From assembly GCF_000620645.1 (NCBI RefSeq), contig NZ_JIAV01000014.1, forward strand, positions 248,001 through 312,000: a DNA stretch of 64,000 nucleotides, in the 5' to 3' direction. Position numbers and translations under genes: made by a program. Source of the stretch: Nocardioides sp. URHA0032. GTDB taxonomy: Bacteria; Actinomycetota; Actinomycetes; Propionibacteriales; Nocardioidaceae. The number at the start of each line of letters is the position of its first letter. Position 1 is the stretch's first letter. The notes under the pieces were generated by a model. It was not told the origin of the DNA and made no database searches. It saw nothing but the letters and a program-made list of their open reading frames with translations. Shown here one piece after another: positions 52,375 through 62,968 of this stretch.

Positions 52375-54039
52375 CTACAGGTGCGAGCGGATCAGGAAGT
52401 TGTCCTGCTGGGGAATCGGGAAGCCCTCGCCGAGCAGCTTGACCGAGCGGTAGTTGGCGTTGAAGTGCGTGAGCGCCACGTCGTGCCGGGCCAGCACCTC
52501 GAAGTAGTCGCCGATGAACGCCCCGCCGAGCAGGGGGTCAGCCTCGGTCTCGTTCGACACACGGGTGAGGCGCTGCCGGTCCACGACCCGGCCCTCCGGG
52601 GTCACCTCGGTGACCTCGACGTCCTGCCGGTTGTGGAACACCGGGTCGAAGCGGCTGGTGTACCAGGCGACCGCGAGATTCCGCCCGCCCTCGTTGGCCG
52701 AGATGGTCGGGAAGTAGTTGTCGCCGCCCGCGGACAACGTCCTCGTGCCGCTCCAGCTGACGCCCTGGTTGTCGGAGTACCGCATCCGGATCGCGGGCTC
52801 CTCGCAGACGCTGTCACCCAGTGCCCGTGCCCGGCACCCGTCCCAGACCACGAACACCCGTGTCTTCCCGTTCACGACCTTCACGTCGCTCTTCGGATAC
52901 GTCGCCACCCGGAAGTCGTTGGCGTGCAGCGGTGCGATGCCGATGTTGAGAGGTTCCTCCGCCACCTGGCGCGGCGGGCCGAACGTGGTGCTGCCCGGCG
53001 GTGCGACCCGCAGCCAGAACGTCATGTGCTCCGGGGGCTCGAAACCGGTCTCCAGGTCGTTGTCCTGCTCCCACGTGATGTACGTCGACCCGTCGGGCGC
53101 GATCGTGACGTCGCCGAACTGGATGCTGGGCTGGTCACCGCTGATCAGCATCGGGTCGGTGCAGGCGAGGTCCAGGGTGCACCGGACCGCCATGATGCTG
53201 TTGGAGGTGTACACGCCGGTGCAGCCGACGTCGGGGCACCGGAACTCGCTGTAGACCACCCACACGTACTTGCCGTCGGTGTACGCCCACGGCTTGTCGA
53301 GCAGCACGTGCGGATCGGTCGACTGGGCCACGACCTCACGGTCGGGCCAGCACGACGGGTCGGTACCACCCGGGCAGCGGGCGAGCGTGGCCGCGTCCGA
53401 GCGGTAGATCCCGACGCCGTTGGGGAAGAAGTCCTCGGGGTCGTAGTTGAGGTCGACGGCGAGGAACGTGCAGTCGCGGGTCGAGATGTCGACCGGGTCG
53501 CCTCCGGACGGGACCATCGTGCCGCCGCCGAAGTCGATCGCCGGCAGGAGACCCTCGTTGCGCACGGACGACCCGCCGTTCGTCGAGAAGTGCCAGCCGG
53601 TGAAGTTCTCCTCCGGGTCGAGCAGTCCGCGGTAGTCGTTGGTACCGCCCAGGACGTTCTGCCCGTGGTGTCCGCAGGCAGCGATCGACTCCTCGTTCTG
53701 CGGCAGCCCCGTGTCGTCGTGGTTGAACACGGCCGACGACAGCGGCCCGGTCCCGGGACCGGAGCTCGTCGATGCCGCGCGGTGCTGCTCGATCAGCGCG
53801 CGCAGCTCCTCGTACCGTGGCCGGGCTCCTTCGGGCGCCGCTTCGGGATGCGCGATCAGGTAGCGGGTGACCGGAGCCGACGAGAGCTTGCCGGCCGCCG
53901 GTCCCAGCCCGTCGGGCGAGATGCTTCGCTGGTGCGGCGTCGCGCCCGCGAAGGGCGCGGCGACCAGCGCCACCACTGCTGCCAGGCCGACCGCCTTCGC
54001 GATCCGGGCCCGCCGTGACTGCCACACGAGAACCACCAA
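52375..54039 (-). CDS. Secreted BNR/Asp-box (sialidase-like) repeat protein
   Basis: The 554-aa protein has an N-terminal hydrophobic signal (about residues 12-33, AVGLAAVVALVAAPFAGATP) and a beta-propeller-like body with an Asp-box YSDNQGVSWSGTRTLS and several DVTIAPDGSTYITWEQ-type blades. Paired cysteines occur throughout. Catalytic sialidase residues are not identifiable by eye, so a glycan-binding or proteolytically stable surface role is as likely as an enzyme. It starts at ATG 54039; a shorter start after SRR is possible. Confidence 0.75.
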   Translation of the reverse strand: MVVLVWQSRRARIAKAVGLAAVVALVAAPFAGATPHQRSISPDGLGPAAGKLSSAPVTRYLIAHPEAAPEGARPRYEELRALIEQHRAASTSSGPGTGPLSSAVFNHDDTGLPQNEESIAACGHHGQNVLGGTNDYRGLLDPEENFTGWHFSTNGGSSVRNEGLLPAIDFGGGTMVPSGGDPVDISTRDCTFLAVDLNYDPEDFFPNGVGIYRSDAATLARCPGGTDPSCWPDREVVAQSTDPHVLLDKPWAYTDGKYVWVVYSEFRCPDVGCTGVYTSNSIMAVRCTLDLACTDPMLISGDQPSIQFGDVTIAPDGSTYITWEQDNDLETGFEPPEHMTFWLRVAPPGSTTFGPPRQVAEEPLNIGIAPLHANDFRVATYPKSDVKVVNGKTRVFVVWDGCRARALGDSVCEEPAIRMRYSDNQGVSWSGTRTLSAGGDNYFPTISANEGGRNLAVAWYTSRFDPVFHNRQDVEVTEVTPEGRVVDRQRLTRVSNETEADPLLGGAFIGDYFEVLARHDVALTHFNANYRSVKLLGEGFPIPQQDNFLIRSHL

Positions 54040-54124
54040 CTCTCAAGCAGACGATGTGAGCGACGTCACGCTACGTCCGGCCGGTGGGGCTCGGCATGGT
54101 GCAGATTGGGGATGTCCGGTGCAG

Positions 54125-55198
54125 CTACGCCACGACGGCACCGCGCAGGACGACGGCCGACGGGCGCATCAGCACCGAGAGGTCCTCGAGCGGGTTGGCG
54201 TCGTAGACGACGAAGTCCGCGGGCGCCCCCTCCTCGAGGCCGGCGTTCCACCCGAGCCACTCCCGCGCGCGCCACGACGCAGCCCCGAGGGCGTACTCGG
54301 GCGGCATGCCGAACGCCGCCATCGCGACCACCTCACCGGCGATGTTGCCGTGCCGGCTGATGCCGCCGCCGTCGGAGCCGGCGTACAACGCCACCCCGGC
54401 CTCGTACGCCGCCATGATCGTGTCGCGCCGGCTCACGAACAGGTCGGTCATGGTGCGGCCGTAGTCGGGGAACTTCCCCGCGGCCGACGCCGCGTGCTCG
54501 GGGAACTTGTCGGTCTGCATGACGGTCGGCACCAGCGCCACCCCGCCCGCGACCATCGCCTCGACCTGGTCCTGGTGCAGGCCGGTGCCGTGCTCGATGC
54601 AGTCGATGCCGGCCTCGATGAGCCCGCTCAGCACCTCGTGACCGAAGCAGTGGGCGGTCACCCGGGCCCCGTGCTCGTGCGCGACCCGGATGGCCGCGGC
54701 GAACGCCTCGGGCGGGAACGACGGCCGGAGGTCCCCGTCCTCGCGCGAGATCCAGTCGCCGACCAGCTTCACCCAGCCGTCGCCGCGCTCGGCCTCCCGG
54801 GCGACGTACGCCGGGAGCTCGGCCGGTTCGACCTCGTGCGCGTAGCCGCGGATGTACCGCTTGGTCCGGGCGATGTGGCGGCCGGCCCGGATCAGCCGGG
54901 GCAGGTCGTCGCGATCGTGGATCCACGACGTGTCGGCGGCGGAGCCGCAGTCGCGGATCAGCAGCGCGCCGGCGTCGCGGTCCTCGATCGCCTGCTGCTC
55001 GGTCGCCTGGTCGGAGACCGCGCCGTCGTCGTCCAGGCCGAGGTGGCAGTGCGCGTCGACCAGTCCCGGGACGATCCAGCCGTCGACGCCACCCTCGGCC
55101 CCGGGCACGTGGTCGAAGGTGACGTGGCCGTCGGCGACGTACAGCGTGCGGGGCTCGCCGTCGGGCAGGACCGGACCGGAGAACCGCAGGGCGCGCAT
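54125..55198 (-). CDS. Amidohydrolase family protein (imidazolonepropionase/prolidase-like)
   Basis: The 357-aa TIM-barrel metal hydrolase has DAHCHLG with His50 and His52, WVKLVGDW with the bridging Lys, VTAHCFGH, IEHGTGL and the late Asp in AGSDGG. Members cleave cyclic amides or X-Pro dipeptides. The substrate is unknown. ATG 55198 is chosen as it gives the family N-terminal barrel start RALRFSGPVL. It is divergent from the ROK gene. Confidence 0.85.
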   Translation of the reverse strand: MRALRFSGPVLPDGEPRTLYVADGHVTFDHVPGAEGGVDGWIVPGLVDAHCHLGLDDDGAVSDQATEQQAIEDRDAGALLIRDCGSAADTSWIHDRDDLPRLIRAGRHIARTKRYIRGYAHEVEPAELPAYVAREAERGDGWVKLVGDWISREDGDLRPSFPPEAFAAAIRVAHEHGARVTAHCFGHEVLSGLIEAGIDCIEHGTGLHQDQVEAMVAGGVALVPTVMQTDKFPEHAASAAGKFPDYGRTMTDLFVSRRDTIMAAYEAGVALYAGSDGGGISRHGNIAGEVVAMAAFGMPPEYALGAASWRAREWLGWNAGLEEGAPADFVVYDANPLEDLSVLMRPSAVVLRGAVVA

Positions 55199-55355
55199 GT
55201 CCCCGGACGCTACCGGGTGCTGGTGCGCCCGCAGCCCGAGCCCGTACAGGTCCGCGGTCGAGTGCGATCGCGGATCCTCCGGGTCCATGCGGAAAGGCCG
55301 CTGGCGGAGCCGCCCATCCGTGCGAGGTCCGGATGAATCGGCGTACCGTCGCGGG

Positions 55356-56519
55356 ATGCCGCACTCGAGCTCCCTGGAACGGCTCCGCGACGGCAACCGG
55401 CGCGCGATCACGGCGCTCCTCGCGGTGGAGGGACCGATGAGCCGCGCGAACCTGGTACGCGGCTCCGGGCTGTCCCGCACCACGGTCTCCAGCCTGGTCG
55501 GCGAGCTGATCGCGGCCGGTCACGTCGTCGAGACCAGCGACCGCGGCCGGCCGCACAAGGGCGGCAGCGGGCGGCCCCCGCTGCTCGTCGCGCTCGTGTC
55601 GCCCGGCGGCGGCGTCGCCGGGGTCGACATCGGGCACCGGCACGTCCGGGTCGCGGTCGCCGACCGGCGCGGCGTCGTGCTCACCGAGCAGAGCGAGGCG
55701 GTCGACGTCGACGAGGACGGGGTCGCGGCGCTGGACCGCGCGGCCCGGATGGTCCGCCAGGGCCTGCAGGCGGTCGGGCTGCCGGCGTCCGATCTCGCCG
55801 CCGCCGGCATGTGCGTACCGGCTCCGCTGGACCGGAGGTCCGCGCGCGTGCGCACCGGGATCCTGCCGGGCTGGCGGGAGATCTCGCCGGCCGAGGAGCT
55901 GCACCGCCGGCTCGGCGTGCCGGTGTTCGCCGACAACGACGCGAACCTCGGTGCGCTGGCGGAGCTCGGCCACGGCGCGGCCCGCGGCGCGAGCGACGTC
56001 GTCTACGTGAAGGTCGCGAGCGGCCTCGGCGCCGGCATCGTCCTCGGCGGCCGGCTGCACCGCGGCGCGAGCGGGATCGCCGGCGAGCTCGGGCACGTGC
56101 AGGTCGGCGAGGACGGCCAGGTGTGCCGGTGCGGCAACCGGGGCTGCCTCGAGACCCTGGTGTCGGCGCCCCGCCTGCTGGCCCTGCTGCAGCCGGCGTA
56201 CGACGAGGAGCTGTCCGTCGAGCGGGTGCTCGAGCTCGAGCAGTCCGGTGACGCCGGGGTGCGCAGGGTGCTCTCGGACGGCGGCCGGGCGGTCGGCCGG
56301 GCGCTGGCCGACCTGTGCAACAGCCTCAACCCCGAGGTGGTGGTCGTGGGCGGCTCGCTCGGCGCGTCGGCGTCGCTCCACGACGGGATCCGCTCCTCGG
56401 TCGAGCGGTACGCCCAGCCCGACACCGCCGCCGTGCTCCGGATCGTGCCGGGCGAGCTCGGGGACCGGGCGGAGGTGGTCGGCGCCGTGTCGCTCGCCAT
56501 CGCCCGGATCAGCGTCTAG
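55356..56519 (+). CDS. ROK family transcriptional regulator/kinase
   Basis: The 387-aa protein has an N-terminal winged helix (LRDGNRRAITALLAVEGPMS, ANLVRGSGLSRTTVSSLVG) and a ROK domain with DNDANLGALAELGHG, VKVASGLGAGIVLGG and the zinc motif CRCGNRGCLE. This is the NagC/XylR-type repressor layout sensing a sugar or sugar phosphate. TACCGT (55344-55349) ends six bases before ATG 55356. Its target may be the divergent amidohydrolase gene. Confidence 0.9.
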   Translation: MPHSSSLERLRDGNRRAITALLAVEGPMSRANLVRGSGLSRTTVSSLVGELIAAGHVVETSDRGRPHKGGSGRPPLLVALVSPGGGVAGVDIGHRHVRVAVADRRGVVLTEQSEAVDVDEDGVAALDRAARMVRQGLQAVGLPASDLAAAGMCVPAPLDRRSARVRTGILPGWREISPAEELHRRLGVPVFADNDANLGALAELGHGAARGASDVVYVKVASGLGAGIVLGGRLHRGASGIAGELGHVQVGEDGQVCRCGNRGCLETLVSAPRLLALLQPAYDEELSVERVLELEQSGDAGVRRVLSDGGRAVGRALADLCNSLNPEVVVVGGSLGASASLHDGIRSSVERYAQPDTAAVLRIVPGELGDRAEVVGAVSLAIARISV

Positions 56520-56881
56520 AGGTGGTCGAGGAGCCAGGAGGGGCTGAGCGCCTGGGCACCCACGCCCCCGACCCGGGCCTGGAGCATCCGGTCCGCGGTG
56601 ACCACGACGGTGCGCCCCTGCCCGGCAGCGACCCGGGCCTGCTCGACGATCGCCTCGTCGCCCTCGCCCTGCGCGTGCACGGTGCGGACATGGCCGTCGC
56701 GGCCGGCCCTGACCCCGCCCTTCGCCTGCCCCTCGAGCACCAGCACGACCTCGTCGTACGGCAGGTCGGCGACGAGCAGCTGCTCGTGCAGGCGCCGGGC
56801 CGCGCCGGCCCGGTCCTTCCACCACCCGTCCGGGCGGCTGCCGACGACGTTGGCGCCGTCGACGACGAGCGTCGTGGCCAC
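56516..56881 (-). CDS. NYN domain protein (PIN-like ribonuclease fold)
   Basis: The 121-aa protein has LVVDGANVVGSRPDGWWKDR, LVLEGQ, GEGDEAIVEQ and VVVTADRMLQ, the acidic residues of the NYN/PIN-like nuclease fold. It probably cleaves RNA, but the target is unknown. Its stop shares bases with the convergent ROK stop (56516-56519), and its start touches the ffh stop. Confidence 0.83.
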   Translation of the reverse strand: MATTLVVDGANVVGSRPDGWWKDRAGAARRLHEQLLVADLPYDEVVLVLEGQAKGGVRAGRDGHVRTVHAQGEGDEAIVEQARVAAGQGRTVVVTADRMLQARVGGVGAQALSPSWLLDHL

Positions 56882-58443
56882 TACTTCAGGAACTTGGAGA
56901 AGTCCTTCGGCAGGTTCAGCTGCGCGGCGGCCTTCTCGTAGTCGAGCTCCTCCTCGCCGGCTGGCTTGCCGAACGGGTTCGCCTTGGCGGCATCCGCCCG
57001 CTCCTTGTCCGCCGCGGCCTGCTGGGCGGCCTTCGCCGGGTTGCCGGAGACCCGCTTGCCCTTGCCCTTCTTGGGCGCCTGCTTGGCCTTGCCCCGCTTG
57101 CCCGTCCCCGGAATGCCCGGCATGCCGGGGATCCCGCCGCCCTGGGCGAAGGACATCATCATCTTCCGGGCCTCGAAGAACCGGTCGACGAGCTGGTTCA
57201 CGTCAGACACCTGACGGCCGGAGCCGCGGGCGATGCGGGCCCGCCGGGAGCCGTCGATCAGCTTCGGGTTGGCCCGCTCGGCCGGCGTCATCGACTGGAT
57301 GATCGCCTGGATCCGGTCGATCTCCCGCTCGTCGAAGTTCTCGAGCTGGTCGCGGAACTGGCCCATCCCGGGCAGCATCCCCATGATCTTCGACATCGAG
57401 CCGAGCTTGCGGACCTGCTGCATCTGCTCGAGGAAGTCGTCGAGGGTGAACTCGCCGCCCTGCCCGGTCAGCTTCGCCGCGGCCTTGGCCGCCTGCTCGG
57501 AGTCGAACGCCTTCTCGGCCTGCTCGATGAGCGTCATCACGTCGCCCATGTCGAGGATCCGCGAGGCCATCCGGTCGGGGTGGAACAGGTCGAAGTCGGT
57601 CAGCTTCTCGCCGTTCGAGGCGAACATGACCGGCTTGCCGGTGATCGAGGCGATCGAGAGCGCCGCACCACCGCGGGCGTCGCCGTCGAGCTTGGTGAGG
57701 ACGACGCCGTCGTACCCCACCCCGTCGAGGAACGCCTGGGCGGTCGTGACCGCGTCCTGCCCGATCATCGCGTCGACCACGAACAGGATCTCGTCGGGCT
57801 GCACGGCATCGCGGATGTCCGCGGCCTGCTTCATCATCTCCGCGTCCACGCCCAGGCGGCCCGCGGTGTCGACGATGACGGTGTCGTGGAGGGTGCGCCG
57901 GGCCTCCTCGAGGGACTGGCGGGCCACCGCGACCGGGTCACCCACGCCGTTGCCCGGCTCCGGCGCGAACACCGGTACGCCGACGCGCTCGCCGTTGACC
58001 TGGAGCTGGTTGACGGCGTTGGGGCGCTGGAGGTCGGCGGCCACGAGCAGGGGCGTGCGGCCCTGCTCCTTGAGCCACAGCGCGAGCTTGGCGGCCAGCG
58101 TCGTCTTGCCGGCGCCCTGGAGGCCGGCGAGCATGATCACGGTCGGGCCGGTCTTGGCGTACCGCAGCCGGCGCGTCTCGCCACCGAGGATCGTGACGAG
58201 CTCCTCGTTGACGATCTTGACGACCTGCTGGGCGGGGTTCAGCGCCTGGCTGACCTCCTCGCCGCGGGCGCGCTCCTTGACCGCACCGACGAACTCCTTG
58301 ACGACGGGCAGCGCGACGTCCGCCTCGAGCAGCGCGATCCGGATCTCGCGCGCGGTGGCGTCGATGTCGGCCTCGGAGAGCCGGCCCTTCCCCCGGAGGT
58401 TCTTGAAGGTGTCGGCGAGCCGGTCGGAGAGTGTGGCGAACAA
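56881..58443 (-). CDS. ffh: Signal recognition particle protein
   Basis: Ffh binds signal sequences and 4.5S RNA and delivers ribosomes to FtsY. The 520-aa protein has an N domain, the G domain (GLQGAGKTT, DTAGRLG, TKLDGDARGG) and the Met-rich M domain with SRRARIARGSG, MGMLPGMG and a Gly/Pro/Lys tail. No ATG or GTG is available at the right place; TTG 58443 with GAGGA upstream gives the FATLSDRLADTFKNLRGKG start. Length is normal. Confidence 0.96.
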   Translation of the reverse strand: MFATLSDRLADTFKNLRGKGRLSEADIDATAREIRIALLEADVALPVVKEFVGAVKERARGEEVSQALNPAQQVVKIVNEELVTILGGETRRLRYAKTGPTVIMLAGLQGAGKTTLAAKLALWLKEQGRTPLLVAADLQRPNAVNQLQVNGERVGVPVFAPEPGNGVGDPVAVARQSLEEARRTLHDTVIVDTAGRLGVDAEMMKQAADIRDAVQPDEILFVVDAMIGQDAVTTAQAFLDGVGYDGVVLTKLDGDARGGAALSIASITGKPVMFASNGEKLTDFDLFHPDRMASRILDMGDVMTLIEQAEKAFDSEQAAKAAAKLTGQGGEFTLDDFLEQMQQVRKLGSMSKIMGMLPGMGQFRDQLENFDEREIDRIQAIIQSMTPAERANPKLIDGSRRARIARGSGRQVSDVNQLVDRFFEARKMMMSFAQGGGIPGMPGIPGTGKRGKAKQAPKKGKGKRVSGNPAKAAQQAAADKERADAAKANPFGKPAGEEELDYEKAAAQLNLPKDFSKFLK

Positions 58444-58481
58444 GATCGTCCTCAGCAGTCGTTCGTGAGCGTCCGCCCAGC

Positions 58482-60713
58482 CTAACCGGGGGGCCTCGAA
58501 CCACCCGAAAGCGCGGCGCGTACGGCGTGCGCGGCCTCGGCCGCCCGGGTGTCGGGGAGGGCACCGGCGCCCGGCTCCTGGAGGTAGAACACGTCCACGG
58601 CCTGCGGGCCGAGGGTGTCCACGTGCGCCGATCGGACGGCGACGTCGAGCGCGGCCAGTGCGGCGCAGACCAGGTAGACCACACCCGGCCGGTCCGCGGT
58701 CCGCACCTCCAGCACCGTCGCCTGGGCGGAGGCCTCGGGGCGTACGACGACCGTCGGCTCGAGCCCGGCGACGTCGGTCGGCCGCAGCCGCCGGCCCGCG
58801 TCGCGGCGGCCGTCGACCACCCCGTCGTACCGCTGCTTCAGCACGGCCGGGTCGAGCCCGGGCTCCCCCACCTCCCAGACGGACACGGCGTACTGGTCCT
58901 GCGACCACGCGCGCGCGGCACGCACGGGGATCCGCGCGAGCGCGAACGTCGCCGCGAGGTCGGCCAGCAGCCCGAGCCGGTCGAGCGCCACGACGGTGAC
59001 CCGACAGCCGTCGGCAGCCGGTTCCACGGCGACCGAGGTGCCGCCCTGGCGGACCACCGTCGGCACCTCGACGTCGTCGGTCGCGATCGGCGGCAGCGTG
59101 GTGCCGGTGTCCAGCGCGACCCGCGCCCGGCGGGCCAGGTCGCGCACCAGCCCGGAGCGCCAGGAGGACCACGCCTTGGGCGCCGTGGCCCGCGCGTCGG
59201 CCTCGGTGAGCGCGAGCAGCAGGTCCAGGGCCTCGACCGACCCGAGCCGGGACACGACCAGGGCCACGGTCGCGGGGTCGTCGGGGTCCCGGGTGGTGGC
59301 GGTCTCGGCGAGCAGCAGGTGCCAGCGCACCAGGCTCGCCACGAGGTCCACCGCCTCCGCATCGAAGCCGATCCGGCGCGCGATCTCGCGGGCGATCGGC
59401 TCGCCCGCGACGCTGTGCTCGGTCAGGCCACCCTTGCCGATGTCGTGCAGCAGCGCGGCGACCATGAGCACGTCCGGCCGCCCGACCTGGCGGATCAGCG
59501 CGGACGCCTCGACGCAGGTCTCGACGACGTGCCGGTCGACGGTGAACCGGTGGATCGCGGACGCGTGCGGCAGCAGCCGGATCCGCTCCCACTCGGGCAG
59601 GACCGCCGGCAGCGCGCCGGTCTCCTCCAGTGTCTCCCAGACCGCCAGCAGCCCGCGACCGGAGGCGAGGAGCCGCACCAGCAGCCGCCGTGCCTCCGCG
59701 GGCCAGGGCTCAGGCATCGGTGCGGACTGGCGGGCCAGGCGGGCGGCCGTCGCGGGGGCGAGGACGACGTCGCGCTCGGCCGCCTCCGCGGCGGCGCGGA
59801 GCAGCAGCAGCGGGTCCTCGGCGGGCTTCGCGCGGGCGTCGAGGACGACCTCGCCCGCCGACAGCGCGACGCCGGGCGCCAGCGGCTCCAGCTGCGGGCG
59901 GCGCGGCCCGCGGAGCCGGGCCGGCTCGGCGAGCGCGGCGTCGGCCCGCCGCCAGGTCAGGTGGGAGAGGTGCGCGATCCGCCGGCCGAGCTCGCGGACG
60001 TGCACCTGGGCGGCGCGCGCGTCCGACAGGTAGAGCCGGTGCGCGACCTCGCTCCACAGCTCCGGGCCGATCCGGTCGGTCCCCCGCCCGGCCGCGACCT
60101 GCACGGCATCGCGCACGTCCAGCAGCGCCAGCCGGCTGCGCTCCAGCTCGACGTGCGGGACGTCGACCAGCCAGGTGGCGACCAGCGCCTTGAGCACGGT
60201 CGCGTCCCGGAGTCCGCCCTCGGCCTCCTTCACGTCCGGCACCGAGAGGTGGGCGAGCTCGCCGACCAGCTCGTGCCGGGTCCGCACCAGCTCACGCAGC
60301 GCCGGCAGCCGGTCGCGGGACCCGCGCCGCCAGTGCGCCAGCATCGTGGTCCGCAGCCGCATCGTCAGGCCGGTGTCACCGGCCAGGTGACGGGCGTCGA
60401 GCAGCCCGAGCGCCACCTTGAGGTCGGCATCCGCGGCCTCGACCATCTCGGCCATCGTCCGCACCGAGTGGTCGAGCCTGGTGCCCGAGTCCCACAGCGG
60501 GTACCAGACCTGCTGCGCGACCCCCGCCACGTCGACGCCGTCGTCGGAGACGAGCACGACGTCGAGGTCGGAGTACGGCGCGAGCTCGCCCCGGCCGTAG
60601 CCGCCCACGGCGACGAGGGCCGCGCCCGACTCCGGGCCGCCGCTCTGCTCGTAGGCCTTCGCGCACAGCGCGTCGGCGTCGGCCGTCCTGCTGGCCCGGT
60701 CGTCGGAGGTCAT
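58482..60713 (-). CDS. glnD: PII uridylyl/adenylyl-transferase
   Basis: GlnD modifies and demodifies PII proteins according to glutamine level. The 743-aa protein has the nucleotidyltransferase motif GGYGRGELAPYSDLDV, the metal HD domain (ALLHDIGKGGLTEHS) and two C-terminal ACT domains (VVALDRLGLLADLAATFALA, VRTADRPGVVYLVCAALAAL). It is shorter than the E. coli enzyme, as in other actinobacteria, where GlnD is known to adenylylate GlnK. It sits directly downstream of two PII genes. Confidence 0.94.
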   Translation of the reverse strand: MTSDDRASRTADADALCAKAYEQSGGPESGAALVAVGGYGRGELAPYSDLDVVLVSDDGVDVAGVAQQVWYPLWDSGTRLDHSVRTMAEMVEAADADLKVALGLLDARHLAGDTGLTMRLRTTMLAHWRRGSRDRLPALRELVRTRHELVGELAHLSVPDVKEAEGGLRDATVLKALVATWLVDVPHVELERSRLALLDVRDAVQVAAGRGTDRIGPELWSEVAHRLYLSDARAAQVHVRELGRRIAHLSHLTWRRADAALAEPARLRGPRRPQLEPLAPGVALSAGEVVLDARAKPAEDPLLLLRAAAEAAERDVVLAPATAARLARQSAPMPEPWPAEARRLLVRLLASGRGLLAVWETLEETGALPAVLPEWERIRLLPHASAIHRFTVDRHVVETCVEASALIRQVGRPDVLMVAALLHDIGKGGLTEHSVAGEPIAREIARRIGFDAEAVDLVASLVRWHLLLAETATTRDPDDPATVALVVSRLGSVEALDLLLALTEADARATAPKAWSSWRSGLVRDLARRARVALDTGTTLPPIATDDVEVPTVVRQGGTSVAVEPAADGCRVTVVALDRLGLLADLAATFALARIPVRAARAWSQDQYAVSVWEVGEPGLDPAVLKQRYDGVVDGRRDAGRRLRPTDVAGLEPTVVVRPEASAQATVLEVRTADRPGVVYLVCAALAALDVAVRSAHVDTLGPQAVDVFYLQEPGAGALPDTRAAEAAHAVRAALSGGSRPPG

Positions 60714-60720
60714 CGGGTGG

Positions 60721-62781
<2,061 letters not shown>

Positions 62782-62899
62782 TGAACCTCCAGGGATCACA
62801 TCTCGGGAGGGCGAGCTCGGCCGCGACAGCGCTGTCGGCCCCGGGGTCCGCCCCATTGGGGAAGACCCTCGGCGGCGGAGGTTTCAGGACCGGTGGCCA

Positions 62900-62949
62900 C
62901 TTGTTGCGGTCGTGCAACGAGTTCCCGCCGTGTGTAACTTCGGTGTTAC
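62900..62949 (-). promoter_or_regulatory. Candidate GlnR-type operators upstream of amt
   Basis: Two inverted repeats with six-base spacers lie here: GTTGC-n6-GCAAC (62903-62918) and GTAAC-n6-GTTAC (62934-62949). The latter resembles the actinobacterial GlnR a/b-site pattern GTnAC-n6-GnAAC and sits about 155-170 bp before the amt start. The pairing and position fit nitrogen control of the amt-glnK-glnB-glnD operon. Whether the regulator is GlnR is inference. Confidence 0.5.
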
Positions 62950-62968
62950 GACAACCTCAAGGGCGTCC

